Of a DNA stretch of 64,000 nt, positions 56,325-64,000 are shown in pieces. The DNA lies in NCBI GenBank assembly GCA_003660235.1, contig QGON01000064.1, forward strand, positions 61,083-125,082, read 5' to 3'. Under the pieces are notes generated by a model. It was not told the DNA's origin and searched no databases. It saw only the letters and a list, made by a program, of their open reading frames with translations. Numbering within the stretch: the first letter of the stretch is position 1; every line of letters begins with the position of its first letter. This stretch comes from a bacterium endosymbiont of Escarpia laminata (lineage in GTDB: Bacteria > Pseudomonadota > Gammaproteobacteria > Chromatiales > Chromatiaceae). The position numbers and the translations under genes were made by a program.

Positions 56325-57347
56325 TCAGTCAAAACTCTGGGTCAGGATCACCAGCCTGTCCAGACGGCTGCGGGCTTCGCCACTGGCAATCGCCTGATCC
56401 GCCCTGTTGATACCGTCCATCAATGTGTCGGCCAGCCCCGCCGTATAGATGGCCGCACCGGCATTGAGTTGCACAATATCCCGGGCGGGACCCGGCCGGT
56501 CTTCCAGCACGCCGCGAATCACATCGAGACTCTGTGCCGCGTCCTCCACAGTGATTGCACTGATCGCCGTGCGGCTGATGCCGAACTCCTCCGGCTGAAT
56601 GGTATAGCGGCGGATCAGACCCTCTTTCAATTCCGCCACATCGGTGGCGTCACCAATGCTGATCTCGTCCAGACCGTCACGGGAGTGAACCACCATAACG
56701 TGGTGACTGCCCAGCTTCTGCAGGACTTCCGCCAGGGGCTGCAACAGCGCCTCACTGAAGACCCCTAACAGTTGATTCGGCACACCGGCAGGATTGGTCA
56801 GGGGACCCAGCACATTGAAAATCGTCCGCACCCCCATCTCCTTGCGCGGGCCGATGGCGTGTTTCATGGCGCTGTGGTGACCGGGAGCGAACATGAAACC
56901 CACACCCACCTCCCGCACACACCGCTCGACCTGTGCAGGCGTCAGGTCCAGACGAATACCCGCAGCCTCGAGCGCATCGGCACTGCCCGACTTGCTGGAG
57001 ACCGACCGATTGCCATGTTTGGCGACATGGCAGCCCGCAGCAGCAGCCACAAACATGCTGGCGGTAGATACGTTGAAGGTCCCGGAGGCGTCACCGCCTG
57101 TACCGCCGATATCCACGGTATTCGGCAGATCGCTTACTGAGACACCGCTGGCGAGCTCACGCATGACCGAAGCGGCAGCGGCAATCTCCGTCACCGTCTC
57201 ACCTTTCATGCGCAGACCGATAAGAAAACCGCCGATCTGTGCCGGCGTGGCGCCACCTGTCATGATGGTGCGCATGACGCCCGTCATCTCATCGGAGTCG
57301 AGATCCTGACGAGCCAGGACCTTGTTGATGGCCTTCTGCATCTCCAT
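56325..57347 (-). CDS. trpD: anthranilate phosphoribosyltransferase
   Basis: 340 residues from ATG 57347, with GGGG seven bases upstream. Signatures are [84 protein letters not shown]. It joins anthranilate to PRPP. A short membrane-protein gene lies between it and trpG, which is slightly unusual for this operon. Confidence 0.97.
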   Translation of the reverse strand: MEMQKAINKVLARQDLDSDEMTGVMRTIMTGGATPAQIGGFLIGLRMKGETVTEIAAAASVMRELASGVSVSDLPNTVDIGGTGGDASGTFNVSTASMFVAAAAGCHVAKHGNRSVSSKSGSADALEAAGIRLDLTPAQVERCVREVGVGFMFAPGHHSAMKHAIGPRKEMGVRTIFNVLGPLTNPAGVPNQLLGVFSEALLQPLAEVLQKLGSHHVMVVHSRDGLDEISIGDATDVAELKEGLIRRYTIQPEEFGISRTAISAITVEDAAQSLDVIRGVLEDRPGPARDIVQLNAGAAIYTAGLADTLMDGINRADQAIASGEARSRLDRLVILTQSFD

Positions 57348-57390
57348 TGGTACACCCCCTTTAACTTTTTTTGTCCGAGGCACCTGAAAG

Positions 57391-57412
57391 GCCGGAGTCA
57401 AACCGTCCCACC
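57391..57412. repeat. AGTCAAA-loop hairpin, copy B
   Basis: GCCGG, AGTCAAA, CCGTCC and CACC match copy A at 56231-56252 in the same orientation with three mismatches. The stem is weaker here. It lies between trpD and the small membrane-protein gene. Confidence 0.5.
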
Positions 57413-57436
57413 TGTGTCATGAAAACTATCGATTAT

Positions 57437-57682
57437 TTAGCGCCTGCTCTCCAGATCAGCCACATGCACCAACGCCACCCTGACCAAAAACAGGGTCAAA
57501 GGCACCATCATTACAGCCCCCACCGACAACATGACGAGCGCATAGTGCTCGAACCGCCAACCGGCAGGCACCAGGCTGGCGGCGTCGATATATTCAGCCA
57601 GCCCCAACCCAAAAAGAAGGCTGCCGATTGCGTTGACGATCAGCAGATGGAGCGGCGGTCTGATGCGGTTTTTTTCCACCCT
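57437..57682 (-). CDS. small two-helix membrane protein in trp cluster (DUF1418-like?)
   Basis: 81 residues from GTG 57682, preceded by GGGAAGGGCAGG. Two membrane helices, LLIVNAIGSLLFGLGLAEYI and HYALVMLSVGAVMMVPLTLFLVRVAL, are joined by a short loop. The layout recalls DUF1418 (YbjC-like) inner membrane proteins, but the match is only by eye. It lies 13 bases after the trpG stop, so it is co-transcribed with trpEG. Confidence 0.6.
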   Translation of the reverse strand, partial: RVEKNRIRPPLHLLIVNAIGSLLFGLGLAEYIDAASLVPAGWRFEHYALVMLSVGAVMMVPLTLFLVRVALVHVADLESRR

Positions 57683-57695
57683 GCCCTTCCCGAGG

Positions 57696-58274
57696 CTACC
57701 TACCCTCGATAACATTCCGCAGCATGTCGTGACCATGCTGAGTCAGTATCGACTCAGGGTGAAACTGTACGCCCTGTACGTCCAGTGTCTTGTGGCGCAC
57801 ACCCATGATCTCATCCAGCTCTCCGGCCTTTTCGGTCCAGGCAGTAATCTCAAGGCAGTCAGGAAGAGTGGACCGTTCGATTACCAGCGAATGGTAGCGG
57901 GTCGCCTCAAAGGGATTCTCCAACCCGCTAAAGACACCGCTGTCCGCATGATGGATGGGGGAGGTCTTGCCGTGCATCACCTCGCGGGCGTGAACGATCC
58001 TGCCGCCAAAGGCCTGGCCGATCGACTGATGTCCGAGACAGACGCCGAGCAGCGGAATACGACCGGCGAAGGCCTTGATCGCCTCCACCGAGATTCCTGC
58101 TTCGGCTGGGGTGCAGGGGCCGGGGGAGATGACGATGTGATCGGGCTGTAGCGCCTCGATCTCATCAATGCCGATCTCGTCGTTGCGATGAACCTGCACG
58201 TCGGCACCCAGCTCGCCCAGATACTGCACCAGGTTATAGGTGAAGGAGTCGTAGTTATCGATCATCAGCAACAT
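57696..58274 (-). CDS. trpG: anthranilate synthase glutamine amidotransferase subunit
   Basis: 192 residues from ATG 58274, two bases after the trpE stop. [26 protein letters not shown] opens the class I amidotransferase fold. The nucleophile is in [16 protein letters not shown] and the His-Glu pair in [10 protein letters not shown]. It feeds ammonia to TrpE; in some species the same subunit serves folate synthesis. Confidence 0.97.
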   Translation of the reverse strand: MLLMIDNYDSFTYNLVQYLGELGADVQVHRNDEIGIDEIEALQPDHIVISPGPCTPAEAGISVEAIKAFAGRIPLLGVCLGHQSIGQAFGGRIVHAREVMHGKTSPIHHADSGVFSGLENPFEATRYHSLVIERSTLPDCLEITAWTEKAGELDEIMGVRHKTLDVQGVQFHPESILTQHGHDMLRNVIEGR

Positions 58275-58276
58275 GA

Positions 58277-59773
58277 TCAGTGCTCCTCCGAGCAGGCGTG
58301 ACGATCCAGCCCCGCTTCCGCCAGTGCAACCGCACGAAACACCGCCCGTCCCTTGTTCATGGTCTCTTTCCACTCCAGAGCAGGAATGGAGTCCGCCACC
58401 ACACCGGCGCCGGCCTGAATATGCAGCGTCTTATCCTTGATCACCGCCGTACGGATGGCGATGGCGGTATCCATGTTGCCGTTCCAACTCAGATAACCCA
58501 CCGCGCCCGAGTAGACCCCCCGCTTCACAGGCTCCAGTTCGTCGATGATCTCCATCGCCCGGATCTTCGGCGCACCACTCACGGTGCCAGCCGGAAAGGT
58601 TGCCCGCAATACGTCGATAGCAGTCATGCCATCCTTCAGATCTCCAGTGACATTGGAGACGATATGCATCACATGGGAGTAGCGCTCCACGATCATCTTG
58701 TCGGTCAGTTCCACACTGCCGATCTTGGCGACCCGTCCGGTATCGTTACGTCCCAGGTCGATCAGCATCAGATGCTCTGCCAGCTCTTTGGGGTCCGCCA
58801 GCAGTTCCGCCTCCAGCGCCCTGTCCTCCTCTTCGGTATAACCGCGGCGGCGGGTGCCGGCGATCGGGCGCACGGTGACCACTCCGTCCTCCAGCCGGGT
58901 GAGGATCTCGGGAGAGGAGCCGACGATGTGAAAGTCACCGAGGTTGAGGAAGTACATATAGGGGGATGGATTCAGCCCACGCAGCGCCCGGTAGAGATCG
59001 AGCGGCGGCGCCTGAAACGGGATCGACAGCCGCTGTGAGATCACCACCTGCATGCAGTCGCCTTCGAAGATGTACTCCTTGACGCGATCCACCGCCGATT
59101 TGAAACCCGATTCGGTAAAACCCGAGATGAAGTCAGATTCGTTGATCTCCCGCCCGGCTTCACCGCCACCACGAGGCGCCTCCTGCTGCATCGCCAGGAT
59201 CAATTCACGGATACGTCGTTGCGCGCTCTCCAAGGTTCCACCAGCCGATGGATCGACATGCACGATCAGATACATGCGGCCGCTGAGGTTATCGAATACC
59301 ACCACCTCATCGGAGACCATCAGCAATATATCCGGGGTCTCCAACAGATCGGGATTGGGGCACTCTCCCAGACGTGGTTCGATATAGCGAATGATGTCGT
59401 AGCCGAAATAGCCCACCAGGCCGCCGTTGAAGCGGGGCAGCCCTTCCAGTTCAGCCGCCCTGTAGCGCCCCTGAAACTGTTCGATCCACGCCAGCGGGTC
59501 ACTGACCTCGACAGACTCGATCACCTCGCCGTCACACTCCACCTCGATGTGATGCCCCATAACACGCACCAGGGTCTGGCTCGGCAGGCCGATAATGGAG
59601 TAACGGCCCCATTTTTCGCCACCCTGGACTGACTCGAAGAGATAGGTGTAAGGTGCATCCGCCAGCTTGAGATAGACGCTCAGCGGCGTGTCGAGGTCGG
59701 CAAGCACCTCGCAAACGACAGGTATACGGTTAAAACCCTGGGCCACCAGGGCATTGAATTCTTGAGGGGTCAT
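58277..59773 (-). CDS. trpE: anthranilate synthase component I
   Basis: 498 residues from ATG 59773, behind GGAGAGG. The feedback site is [21 protein letters not shown] (LFES motif). The chorismate-binding domain has [43 protein letters not shown] and [23 protein letters not shown]. It makes anthranilate from chorismate with TrpG. The 218 bases upstream contain no Trp-rich leader peptide, so I see no classical attenuator. Confidence 0.97.
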   Translation of the reverse strand: MTPQEFNALVAQGFNRIPVVCEVLADLDTPLSVYLKLADAPYTYLFESVQGGEKWGRYSIIGLPSQTLVRVMGHHIEVECDGEVIESVEVSDPLAWIEQFQGRYRAAELEGLPRFNGGLVGYFGYDIIRYIEPRLGECPNPDLLETPDILLMVSDEVVVFDNLSGRMYLIVHVDPSAGGTLESAQRRIRELILAMQQEAPRGGGEAGREINESDFISGFTESGFKSAVDRVKEYIFEGDCMQVVISQRLSIPFQAPPLDLYRALRGLNPSPYMYFLNLGDFHIVGSSPEILTRLEDGVVTVRPIAGTRRRGYTEEEDRALEAELLADPKELAEHLMLIDLGRNDTGRVAKIGSVELTDKMIVERYSHVMHIVSNVTGDLKDGMTAIDVLRATFPAGTVSGAPKIRAMEIIDELEPVKRGVYSGAVGYLSWNGNMDTAIAIRTAVIKDKTLHIQAGAGVVADSIPALEWKETMNKGRAVFRAVALAEAGLDRHACSEEH

Positions 59774-59991
59774 GATCCTCTCCACTCAACAGACAAAACA
59801 ACGGATGGACGATTGGTCGGAATCACCAACGCCATCGCGTGCCGGTCTTTAGGATCGTGTTGTGTGAAAGCAGGTACATATCAGGTTCTTTCGAATGGGT
59901 TCGGCGGCGCAAGCGCAGAGAATTTCACGTTTACAGCAGCTGAATCAAATTCAAAGTGAACGGCTACGATAATCCAAAACAGCTATACAGC

Positions 59992-60672
59992 TCAAGCAGC
60001 AGATTCTAGCAGGCCCTGAATCTCAGCCATGGAGTCGATGACAGCATCGGGGTTGGCCTCGCGGATATCGACCCCGTGGTTATAACCATAACTCATGCAG
60101 ACGATCTGAAAACCGGCGGCGCGGGCCGCCTTCACGTCACTCACTGAATCCCCCAGCATCATCGCATCCGAAGGATCGACACCGAAATGTTCCGCCCCAT
60201 GCAGCAACGGCATCGGATCCGGCTTCTTTTTCGCCAGGGTATCGCCGGAGATCACGATATCGAACTCGTCGTGTATTCCAAGATCCTTGAGCAGCGGCAC
60301 TGTGAACTGCGCTGCCTTGTTGGTGACACAGCCAAGCTGGTAACCGGCGGACTGCAAATAATCCAGGCCCTCACGTACACCGGGATAGAGCAGCGAGCGC
60401 TTGGAGGTATTATCGGCATAGAGCTCAAGAAAGATCGGATAGGCCTTGTCGAAATCCGTTTCGTCAGGCTCACCGTCGAGCTGGCCGATCAATCCGCGCC
60501 GCACCAGACGCTCTACCCCATTGCCGACCCAGTCACGGACCTTCTCTTCGCCATGAGCGGGACGTCCCAACTGTTTCATCATCTCATCGACGCACCAGGC
60601 CAGGTCGGGCACGCTGTCCACCAGGGTACCATCGACATCGATAAGGATCATTTTAGGTTGTTTGAGACTCAT
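59992..60672 (-). CDS. gph: phosphoglycolate phosphatase
   Basis: 226 residues. HAD motifs are ILIDVDGTLVDS (motif I), CVTNKA (motif II), the Lys in LAKKKPDP and MLGDSVSDVKAA (motif IV). It dephosphorylates 2-phosphoglycolate, produced by RuBisCO oxygenation or DNA repair. The order rpe-gph-trpE is conserved in gammaproteobacteria. A terminator separates it from rpe. Confidence 0.95.
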   Translation of the reverse strand: MSLKQPKMILIDVDGTLVDSVPDLAWCVDEMMKQLGRPAHGEEKVRDWVGNGVERLVRRGLIGQLDGEPDETDFDKAYPIFLELYADNTSKRSLLYPGVREGLDYLQSAGYQLGCVTNKAAQFTVPLLKDLGIHDEFDIVISGDTLAKKKPDPMPLLHGAEHFGVDPSDAMMLGDSVSDVKAARAAGFQIVCMSYGYNHGVDIREANPDAVIDSMAEIQGLLESAA

Positions 60673-60778
60673 TACCTGCTACCTGCCTGGCGATTCAAAA
60701 AGGCCAAGGATACGGAAGGATCGATAAAATTTTGCACGCCCTGCCTGTGGAAATTGGCAAAGTTCGTGGCCGACTATC

Positions 60779-60808
60779 AAAAAACGGAGCCTACCAAGGC
60801 CCCGTTTT
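60779..60808 (-). terminator. rho-independent terminator downstream of rpe
   Basis: On the minus strand AAAACGGGGCC, loop TTGGTA, GGCTCCGTTTTTT forms a stem with one mismatch and ends in T's. It lies 16 bases after the rpe stop and separates rpe from gph. Confidence 0.85.
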
Positions 60809-60823
60809 CAGCACCAGACAGAA

Positions 60824-61516
60824 TTAGACCTTGGCCAGTTCTGCCAGCATCTTGCCGACGATGGTGTTATAGCGGTTGGCATCGGCGTCGCCCGGGAAGC
60901 CGAAGATGCCGGATCCGGCAACGAAGGTGTCGGCACCAGCCGCCTTGATCTCGGCGATATTATCGACCTTTACGCCACCGTCGATCTCCAGACGGATGTC
61001 GTAACCGGAATCGTCGATCATCTTGCGTGCTGCGCGCAGCTTGTCCATGGTCCCCGGGATGAAACTCTGACCGCCGAAACCGGGATTGACGGACATCAGC
61101 AGGATCATGTCGACCTTGTCCATCACATGCTCCAGATAGGAGAGCGAGGTGGCCGGATTGAACACCAGACCGGACTTACAGCCATGCTCGCGGGTCAGCG
61201 CCAAGGAACGGTCGATGTGCTCAGAGGCCTCAGGGTGGAAGGTGATGTAGGTGGCACCTGCCTTGGCGAAATCGGGGATAATGCGGTCCACCGGCTTGAC
61301 CATCATGTGCACGTCGATGTCGGCGGTAACACCGTGGCTGCGCAGTGCATCGCAGACCAGCGGGCCGATGGTCAGGTTGGGTACGTAGTGGTTGTCCATG
61401 ACGTCGAAGTGGACGATCTCGGCACCGGATGCCAGTACGTTATCCACTTCCTCGCCCAGCTTGGCGAAATCCGCCGACAGGATGGACGGTGCGATCTGAT
61501 CGGGTTGACGAGCCAT
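60824..61516 (-). CDS. rpe: ribulose-phosphate 3-epimerase
   Basis: 230 residues. Signatures are [79 protein letters not shown] and [11 protein letters not shown]. It interconverts ribulose 5-phosphate and xylulose 5-phosphate in the pentose phosphate and Calvin cycles. It ends with its own terminator. Confidence 0.97.
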   Translation of the reverse strand: MARQPDQIAPSILSADFAKLGEEVDNVLASGAEIVHFDVMDNHYVPNLTIGPLVCDALRSHGVTADIDVHMMVKPVDRIIPDFAKAGATYITFHPEASEHIDRSLALTREHGCKSGLVFNPATSLSYLEHVMDKVDMILLMSVNPGFGGQSFIPGTMDKLRAARKMIDDSGYDIRLEIDGGVKVDNIAEIKAAGADTFVAGSGIFGFPGDADANRYNTIVGKMLAELAKV

Positions 61517-61701
61517 GTTTCTCTCTCCTGAAGTTTAGGTCTCCAGTGCCGACAACCGGCACCGGCCACCGGCTGGAAGGCGCAGCCCCCAGCCCCGAAT
61601 ATTTTTTGCCGCGACACTTTACCCCAAAGGCGGACAATTTGCATGACGAGCTTGGAAATCTGGTCTAAATTGAGGACTGGACCGATTGGGAACACCACAC
61701 C

Positions 61702-62523
61702 ATGCTGCGACAATCTCTGCTACTACTGATCCTCTGCCTAAGCCAGACAGCCTTTGCCGCCGACCTGGCACGGGAGCAGCGCATCGCCGACCAGATCGTC
61801 GACGCCATCCTCGATGGCGAACCGGTCTGGCTCGAAGCGGACGGGCACCGTTTCCTCTCAATCCACACCGAGACCGATGCACAGGAGACCCGGGGCGGGA
61901 TAATCCTACTGCACGGCATGGGGGCCAATCCGGACTGGCAGGATGTCATTCAACCACTGCGCACCCTTCTGCCGGAACACGCTTGGGAGACCCTCTCGAT
62001 CCAGCTGCCGGTGGCGGCGAGCGAGGCATCATCCCGTGAATATCTGCCGCTGATTCCGCAGGCCTATCCCCGCATTCGCGCCGCCATCGACTTCTTCAAA
62101 CAACGACAGAACACCAATCTGGTGATGATCGGTCACAGCTTGGGCGCACGCATGGGATTGGAGTTTCTCGCCACCGAAAAACCGCAGGCGGTGCGCGCCT
62201 ATATCGCCATCGGCCTCCCCACCCCGGCTCGAAAAGAAGGGAATCCGGTGCTGGAAGCCATTGGAAAAGTCTCCATTCCGATGCTGGATCTCTATGGCAG
62301 CCGGGATCTGGAGAGTGTTGTCGCCACCGCCAAGCAGCGCCAAATCGCAGCCAATAAAGCCGCGCATCCGAACTACAGACAGAGCCGCATCACCGGTGCG
62401 GATCACTTTTTTCACGGCATGGAGTCACTGCTGCTGCAGCGGGTCAGTAACTGGATCAGGCGCGTGGCCGCCGGCATGGAGATTGAGGGCGAAACGGCTA
62501 TTCCGCCTGCATCAACCCCTTGA
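61702..62523 (+). CDS. DUF3530-family exported alpha/beta-hydrolase-like protein
   Basis: 273 residues. A signal peptide (1-19, LLLLILCLSQTAFA|AD) precedes an alpha/beta-hydrolase-like fold: GIILLHGMGANPDWQDVIQPLRTLLPEHAWETLSIQLP, nucleophile elbow MIGHSLGARMGLEFL, acid-region LDLYGSRDLESV and the His in ITGADHFFHGME. Ser-Asp-His are thus all present. The family is DUF3530; its substrate is unknown. The last 26 bases overlap the end of the convergent transglycosylase gene. Confidence 0.88.
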   Translation: MLRQSLLLLILCLSQTAFAADLAREQRIADQIVDAILDGEPVWLEADGHRFLSIHTETDAQETRGGIILLHGMGANPDWQDVIQPLRTLLPEHAWETLSIQLPVAASEASSREYLPLIPQAYPRIRAAIDFFKQRQNTNLVMIGHSLGARMGLEFLATEKPQAVRAYIAIGLPTPARKEGNPVLEAIGKVSIPMLDLYGSRDLESVVATAKQRQIAANKAAHPNYRQSRITGADHFFHGMESLLLQRVSNWIRRVAAGMEIEGETAIPPASTP

Positions 62524-63067
62524 TTCTCTTGACATAGTTGCGGGTCTCACTAGGCGCATAGGGCGCCACCTGACTCCAGCTCTTCACCTCACCGTGCTTA
62601 CCCTTGGCGCGTCGATAGGCCTTGTTGACGTTGCCGTATCCCGCGTTATAACTCGCCAGCGCAAAAGAGAGGCGCTGTTCTGTGGGCAACCCCTTTTTCC
62701 ACCTCCGATAGAGCATGCGGTCATAGAAGATGCCCGCCGCAATATTCCAGCGTGGATCCTCGATATTGGTGAAGTGAGGGTTCTTCTCTTTAATCTCTTC
62801 ATAAGTTGAAGGCAGGATCTGCATCAATCCGCGAGCCCCGGCAGGACTGTTTGCATTGGGCCGCAACCCGGATTCGGCAATCCCCTGCGCCTTGAACCAG
62901 TGCCAATCAAAATGCGGCCCAAAATAGTGCTTGGTGTATTTACGGAAGTGGCGGTCGTAGTCGTTGGTCCAATGCTTATGCTTAACATGCTTGGTCACCC
63001 CGGCAAGCACCAGCCCCGGCAGCACCACCAGTAGCAGAAACCAGCGCAAAGTGGACCGCGTGTCCAT
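62498..63067 (-). CDS. lytic transglycosylase, SLT-domain
   Basis: 189 residues from ATG 63067, which overlaps the stop of the DUF350 gene (TGATG). A membrane helix or signal sequence (about 8-23, WFLLLVVLPGLVLAGV) is followed by the SLT fold with the catalytic Glu in FKAQGIAESGLRPNANSPAGARGLMQILPSTYEE and ALASYNAGYGNVNKAYRRA. It cuts peptidoglycan without water to give anhydro-muropeptides. It is short, similar in size to EmtA/MltE. Probably co-transcribed with the DUF350 gene. Confidence 0.93.
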   Translation of the reverse strand: MDTRSTLRWFLLLVVLPGLVLAGVTKHVKHKHWTNDYDRHFRKYTKHYFGPHFDWHWFKAQGIAESGLRPNANSPAGARGLMQILPSTYEEIKEKNPHFTNIEDPRWNIAAGIFYDRMLYRRWKKGLPTEQRLSFALASYNAGYGNVNKAYRRAKGKHGEVKSWSQVAPYAPSETRNYVKRIKGLMQAE

Positions 63068-63297
63068 CAATTCAGGCCGAGCCCGATAACCAGTCCCAAG
63101 GCAGTACCGATCCCGATAAAGATCCCCATGATCATCACCCCCACCGCCAGATTGCCTTTCTTCAACTCCTCCGGAATGCTGAAATTGACGATATGACTGA
63201 ACACCTTGCAACCAAACCACATGAAAAAGATGGTCAGCAGACCACCAAAGATAGCATAGATGAAGTTGAGCAGGATAGGGTCGAAGGTATCGGTCAT
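63067..63297 (-). CDS. DUF350 inner membrane protein
   Basis: 76 residues with two membrane helices (FIYAIFGGLLTIFFMWFGCKVF and LAVGVMIMGIFIGIGTALGLVIG) joined by SIPEELKKGN, the DUF350 pattern. GGAGGGG precedes the ATG. Function unknown; it is coupled to the transglycosylase gene. Confidence 0.85.
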   Translation of the reverse strand: MTDTFDPILLNFIYAIFGGLLTIFFMWFGCKVFSHIVNFSIPEELKKGNLAVGVMIMGIFIGIGTALGLVIGLGLN

Positions 63298-63417
63298 ATT
63301 TTCCCCTCCACAGGGTATTGGCAGGCGGTAAAATCAGATCAAGACGGGCTTCTTCGTCCCGTACATTGCAGATTGGTAAGGATAGGCAGGTGTGGGGTTG
63401 GAGGCAAGGGGCAGGGA

Positions 63418-63560
63418 GGTAAAAGGTGAAAGGTGAAAGGTGAAAGGTGAAACAAGTATGTGTCCGGTGCCACCCCAAGCAAGCACTTTTTTCTAGCCCC
63501 AACAGCCACGACAAAGTCTAGCCTTCCCGCTGGCACGACATCCTTTTACCTTTTACCTTT
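63418..63560. mobile_element. heptad-bounded element (copy 3), short form
   Basis: Left: AGGTAAA then four AGGTGAA heptads at 63418-63452. Right: CCTTTTACCTTTTACCTTT at 63542-63560, the inverted form. Inside the left array GGTGCCACC (63467-63475) faces CTGGCACGAC (63530-63539), matching the GTGCCAC motif of copies 1 and 2. Only about 90 bases of core and no REP hairpin remain. Confidence 0.6.
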
Positions 63561-63629
63561 GTAACTACTCAGCGAAATCAGCGAAAAAAGTGCTTGACAG
63601 ATTTTTCGCCACTTTTTTCAATTTTGCAG

Positions 63630-63782
63630 ATGTTCGTTGGGTTGCAACAAAACGGCACGTTACGCCGCTCTGACTACTTGTGCTTAGGCCTAATCGTCGT
63701 ATTGGCAGCCACTGCCGCGCTGGTTTTTTTATCCCCTCAGCGAGCCACTCAAGGGGCAAAACTCACTTCTGAAAACCCATGA
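63630..63782 (+). CDS. doubtful short membrane ORF
   Basis: 50 residues from ATG 63630, or 62 from TTG 63594. One strong hydrophobic stretch (YLCLGLIVVLAATAALVFL) is the only feature. There is no clear ribosome-binding site and no recognised family. It may be a chance open frame beside the transposase. Confidence 0.25.
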   Translation: MFVGLQQNGTLRRSDYLCLGLIVVLAATAALVFLSPQRATQGAKLTSENP

Positions 63783-63819
63783 GACAATACCCTGGTACTG
63801 AAGTTATCCGGGAACCCTC

Positions 63820-64000
63820 TTGCAAATCGATTCCATTGACGTTGATGCCGCCATCAACAATGCCAAACAACTGATCAAGGACGAAAGCGATCTGTCACCC
63901 GCGTTGCGATCAGCTTTGCAGGTGCTTTTGCTCCTGGTATCCGTGTTGTTGAACCGCATCACACTCAACAGCAAGCATAGCTGTTTATCGCCTTCCTCTG
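63820..64000 (+). CDS. IS66-type transposase, N-terminal fragment at window edge
   Basis: Open to the right edge from TTG 63820: IDSIDVDAAINNAKQLIKDESDLSP, then ALQVLLLLVSVLLNRITLNSKHSCLSPSS. This layout, a short helical region then LNSxNSxxPPSS, is the start of IS66-family transposases. The expected NSxNSSxPPSS reads NSKHSCLSPSS here, so the copy may be diverged or decayed. The remaining DDE domain lies outside the window. Confidence 0.55.
   Translation, partial: MQIDSIDVDAAINNAKQLIKDESDLSPALRSALQVLLLLVSVLLNRITLNSKHSCLSPSS

Larger units (their letters stand above)
63298..63819. other. intergenic region with repeat element before IS66-type gene
   Basis: About 520 bases. It holds heptad-bounded element copy 3 (63418-63560) and one weak short reading frame (63630-63782). 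Upstream of the element, 63298-63417 should contain the promoter of the DUF350 operon, but none is clear. Confidence 0.6.

Noticed and set aside
59762..59959. 65-codon plus-strand frame in the gph-trpE gap
   Set aside because: There is no ribosome-binding site or known family, and it overlaps the trpE 5' end in antisense.
59774..59991. trp attenuator upstream of trpE
   Set aside because: No short leader frame with tandem Trp codons and no clear terminator/antiterminator pair are visible.

Overview
The window reads as a chromosomal segment of a free-living or symbiotic gammaproteobacterium of moderately high GC. No rRNA or tRNA gene, CRISPR array or phage module is visible. Gene order supports the assignment. 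As I recall the Pseudomonas aeruginosa map, petABC-sspA-sspB, Nif3/algW, hisC-hisD-hisG-murA-mla, rpe-gph-trpE-trpG-trpD-trpC-vfr-osmC-coq7 and priA-argS-ftsN-like are all neighbourhoods shared with it. Several small proteins are also of gammaproteobacterial type. A Chromatiales-like (sulfur-oxidizer-like) relative is my guess, but no lineage marker here proves it.

Layout. 0-5 kb (minus strand): an outer-membrane DUF1302 protein cut by the left edge, its LolA-like partner, and a tightly overlapping operon of ECF sigma factor, anti-sigma-like protein, small secreted protein, DUF3106 protein and fructosamine kinase. 5-18.6 kb: an AT-rich gap with DnaA-box-like sites, priA, phoB (no phoR beside it), a 1244-residue lipoprotein with Ig-like repeats and a beta-helix, argS, a SPOR-domain protein, then a FIST sensor plus PAS-PAS-GGDEF-EAL protein behind a strong match to a flagellar sigma-28 promoter. 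18.6-27 kb: feoABC with a Fur box, a methyltransferase, a ClC protein, PPK2, a macrodomain protein and small genes. 27-33 kb: sspAB, the cytochrome bc1 operon with its own terminator, Nif3 and an AlgW/DegS protease. 33-39.5 kb: a polysaccharide-type trio (AsnB-like amidotransferase, heparinase-like lyase, deacetylase) and a FadL porin, lying between algW and hisC. 39.5-49 kb: hisC, a zinc-ribbon protein, hisD, hisG, murA, an unknown membrane-anchored protein, a cation/proton antiporter and mlaFEDB without mlaC. 49-64 kb: small redox proteins, coq7, a degenerate DUF885 protein, osmC, a CRP/Vfr regulator, the trp genes, gph, rpe, cell-wall genes and the start of an IS66-type transposase at the right edge.

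The most unusual content is intergenic. Two repeat families are scattered through the window. One is a REP-like double hairpin in two flavours that share a loop (AAGCGYAGCG) but have different, compensating stems. The other is a set of five compact elements of about 140-300 bp, each bounded by 7-bp tandem arrays built on AGGTNNN at the left and by the inverted form at the right. Three of the five sit between the stop codons of convergent genes. Two of them enclose the REP double hairpins, and one supplies the last codons of a neighbouring gene.

The genes are mostly housekeeping: replication restart, translation, the respiratory bc1 complex, iron uptake, His and Trp biosynthesis, the Calvin/pentose enzymes Rpe and Gph, peptidoglycan and outer-membrane lipid maintenance. 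Accessory insertions sit at predictable breaks in the conserved order.
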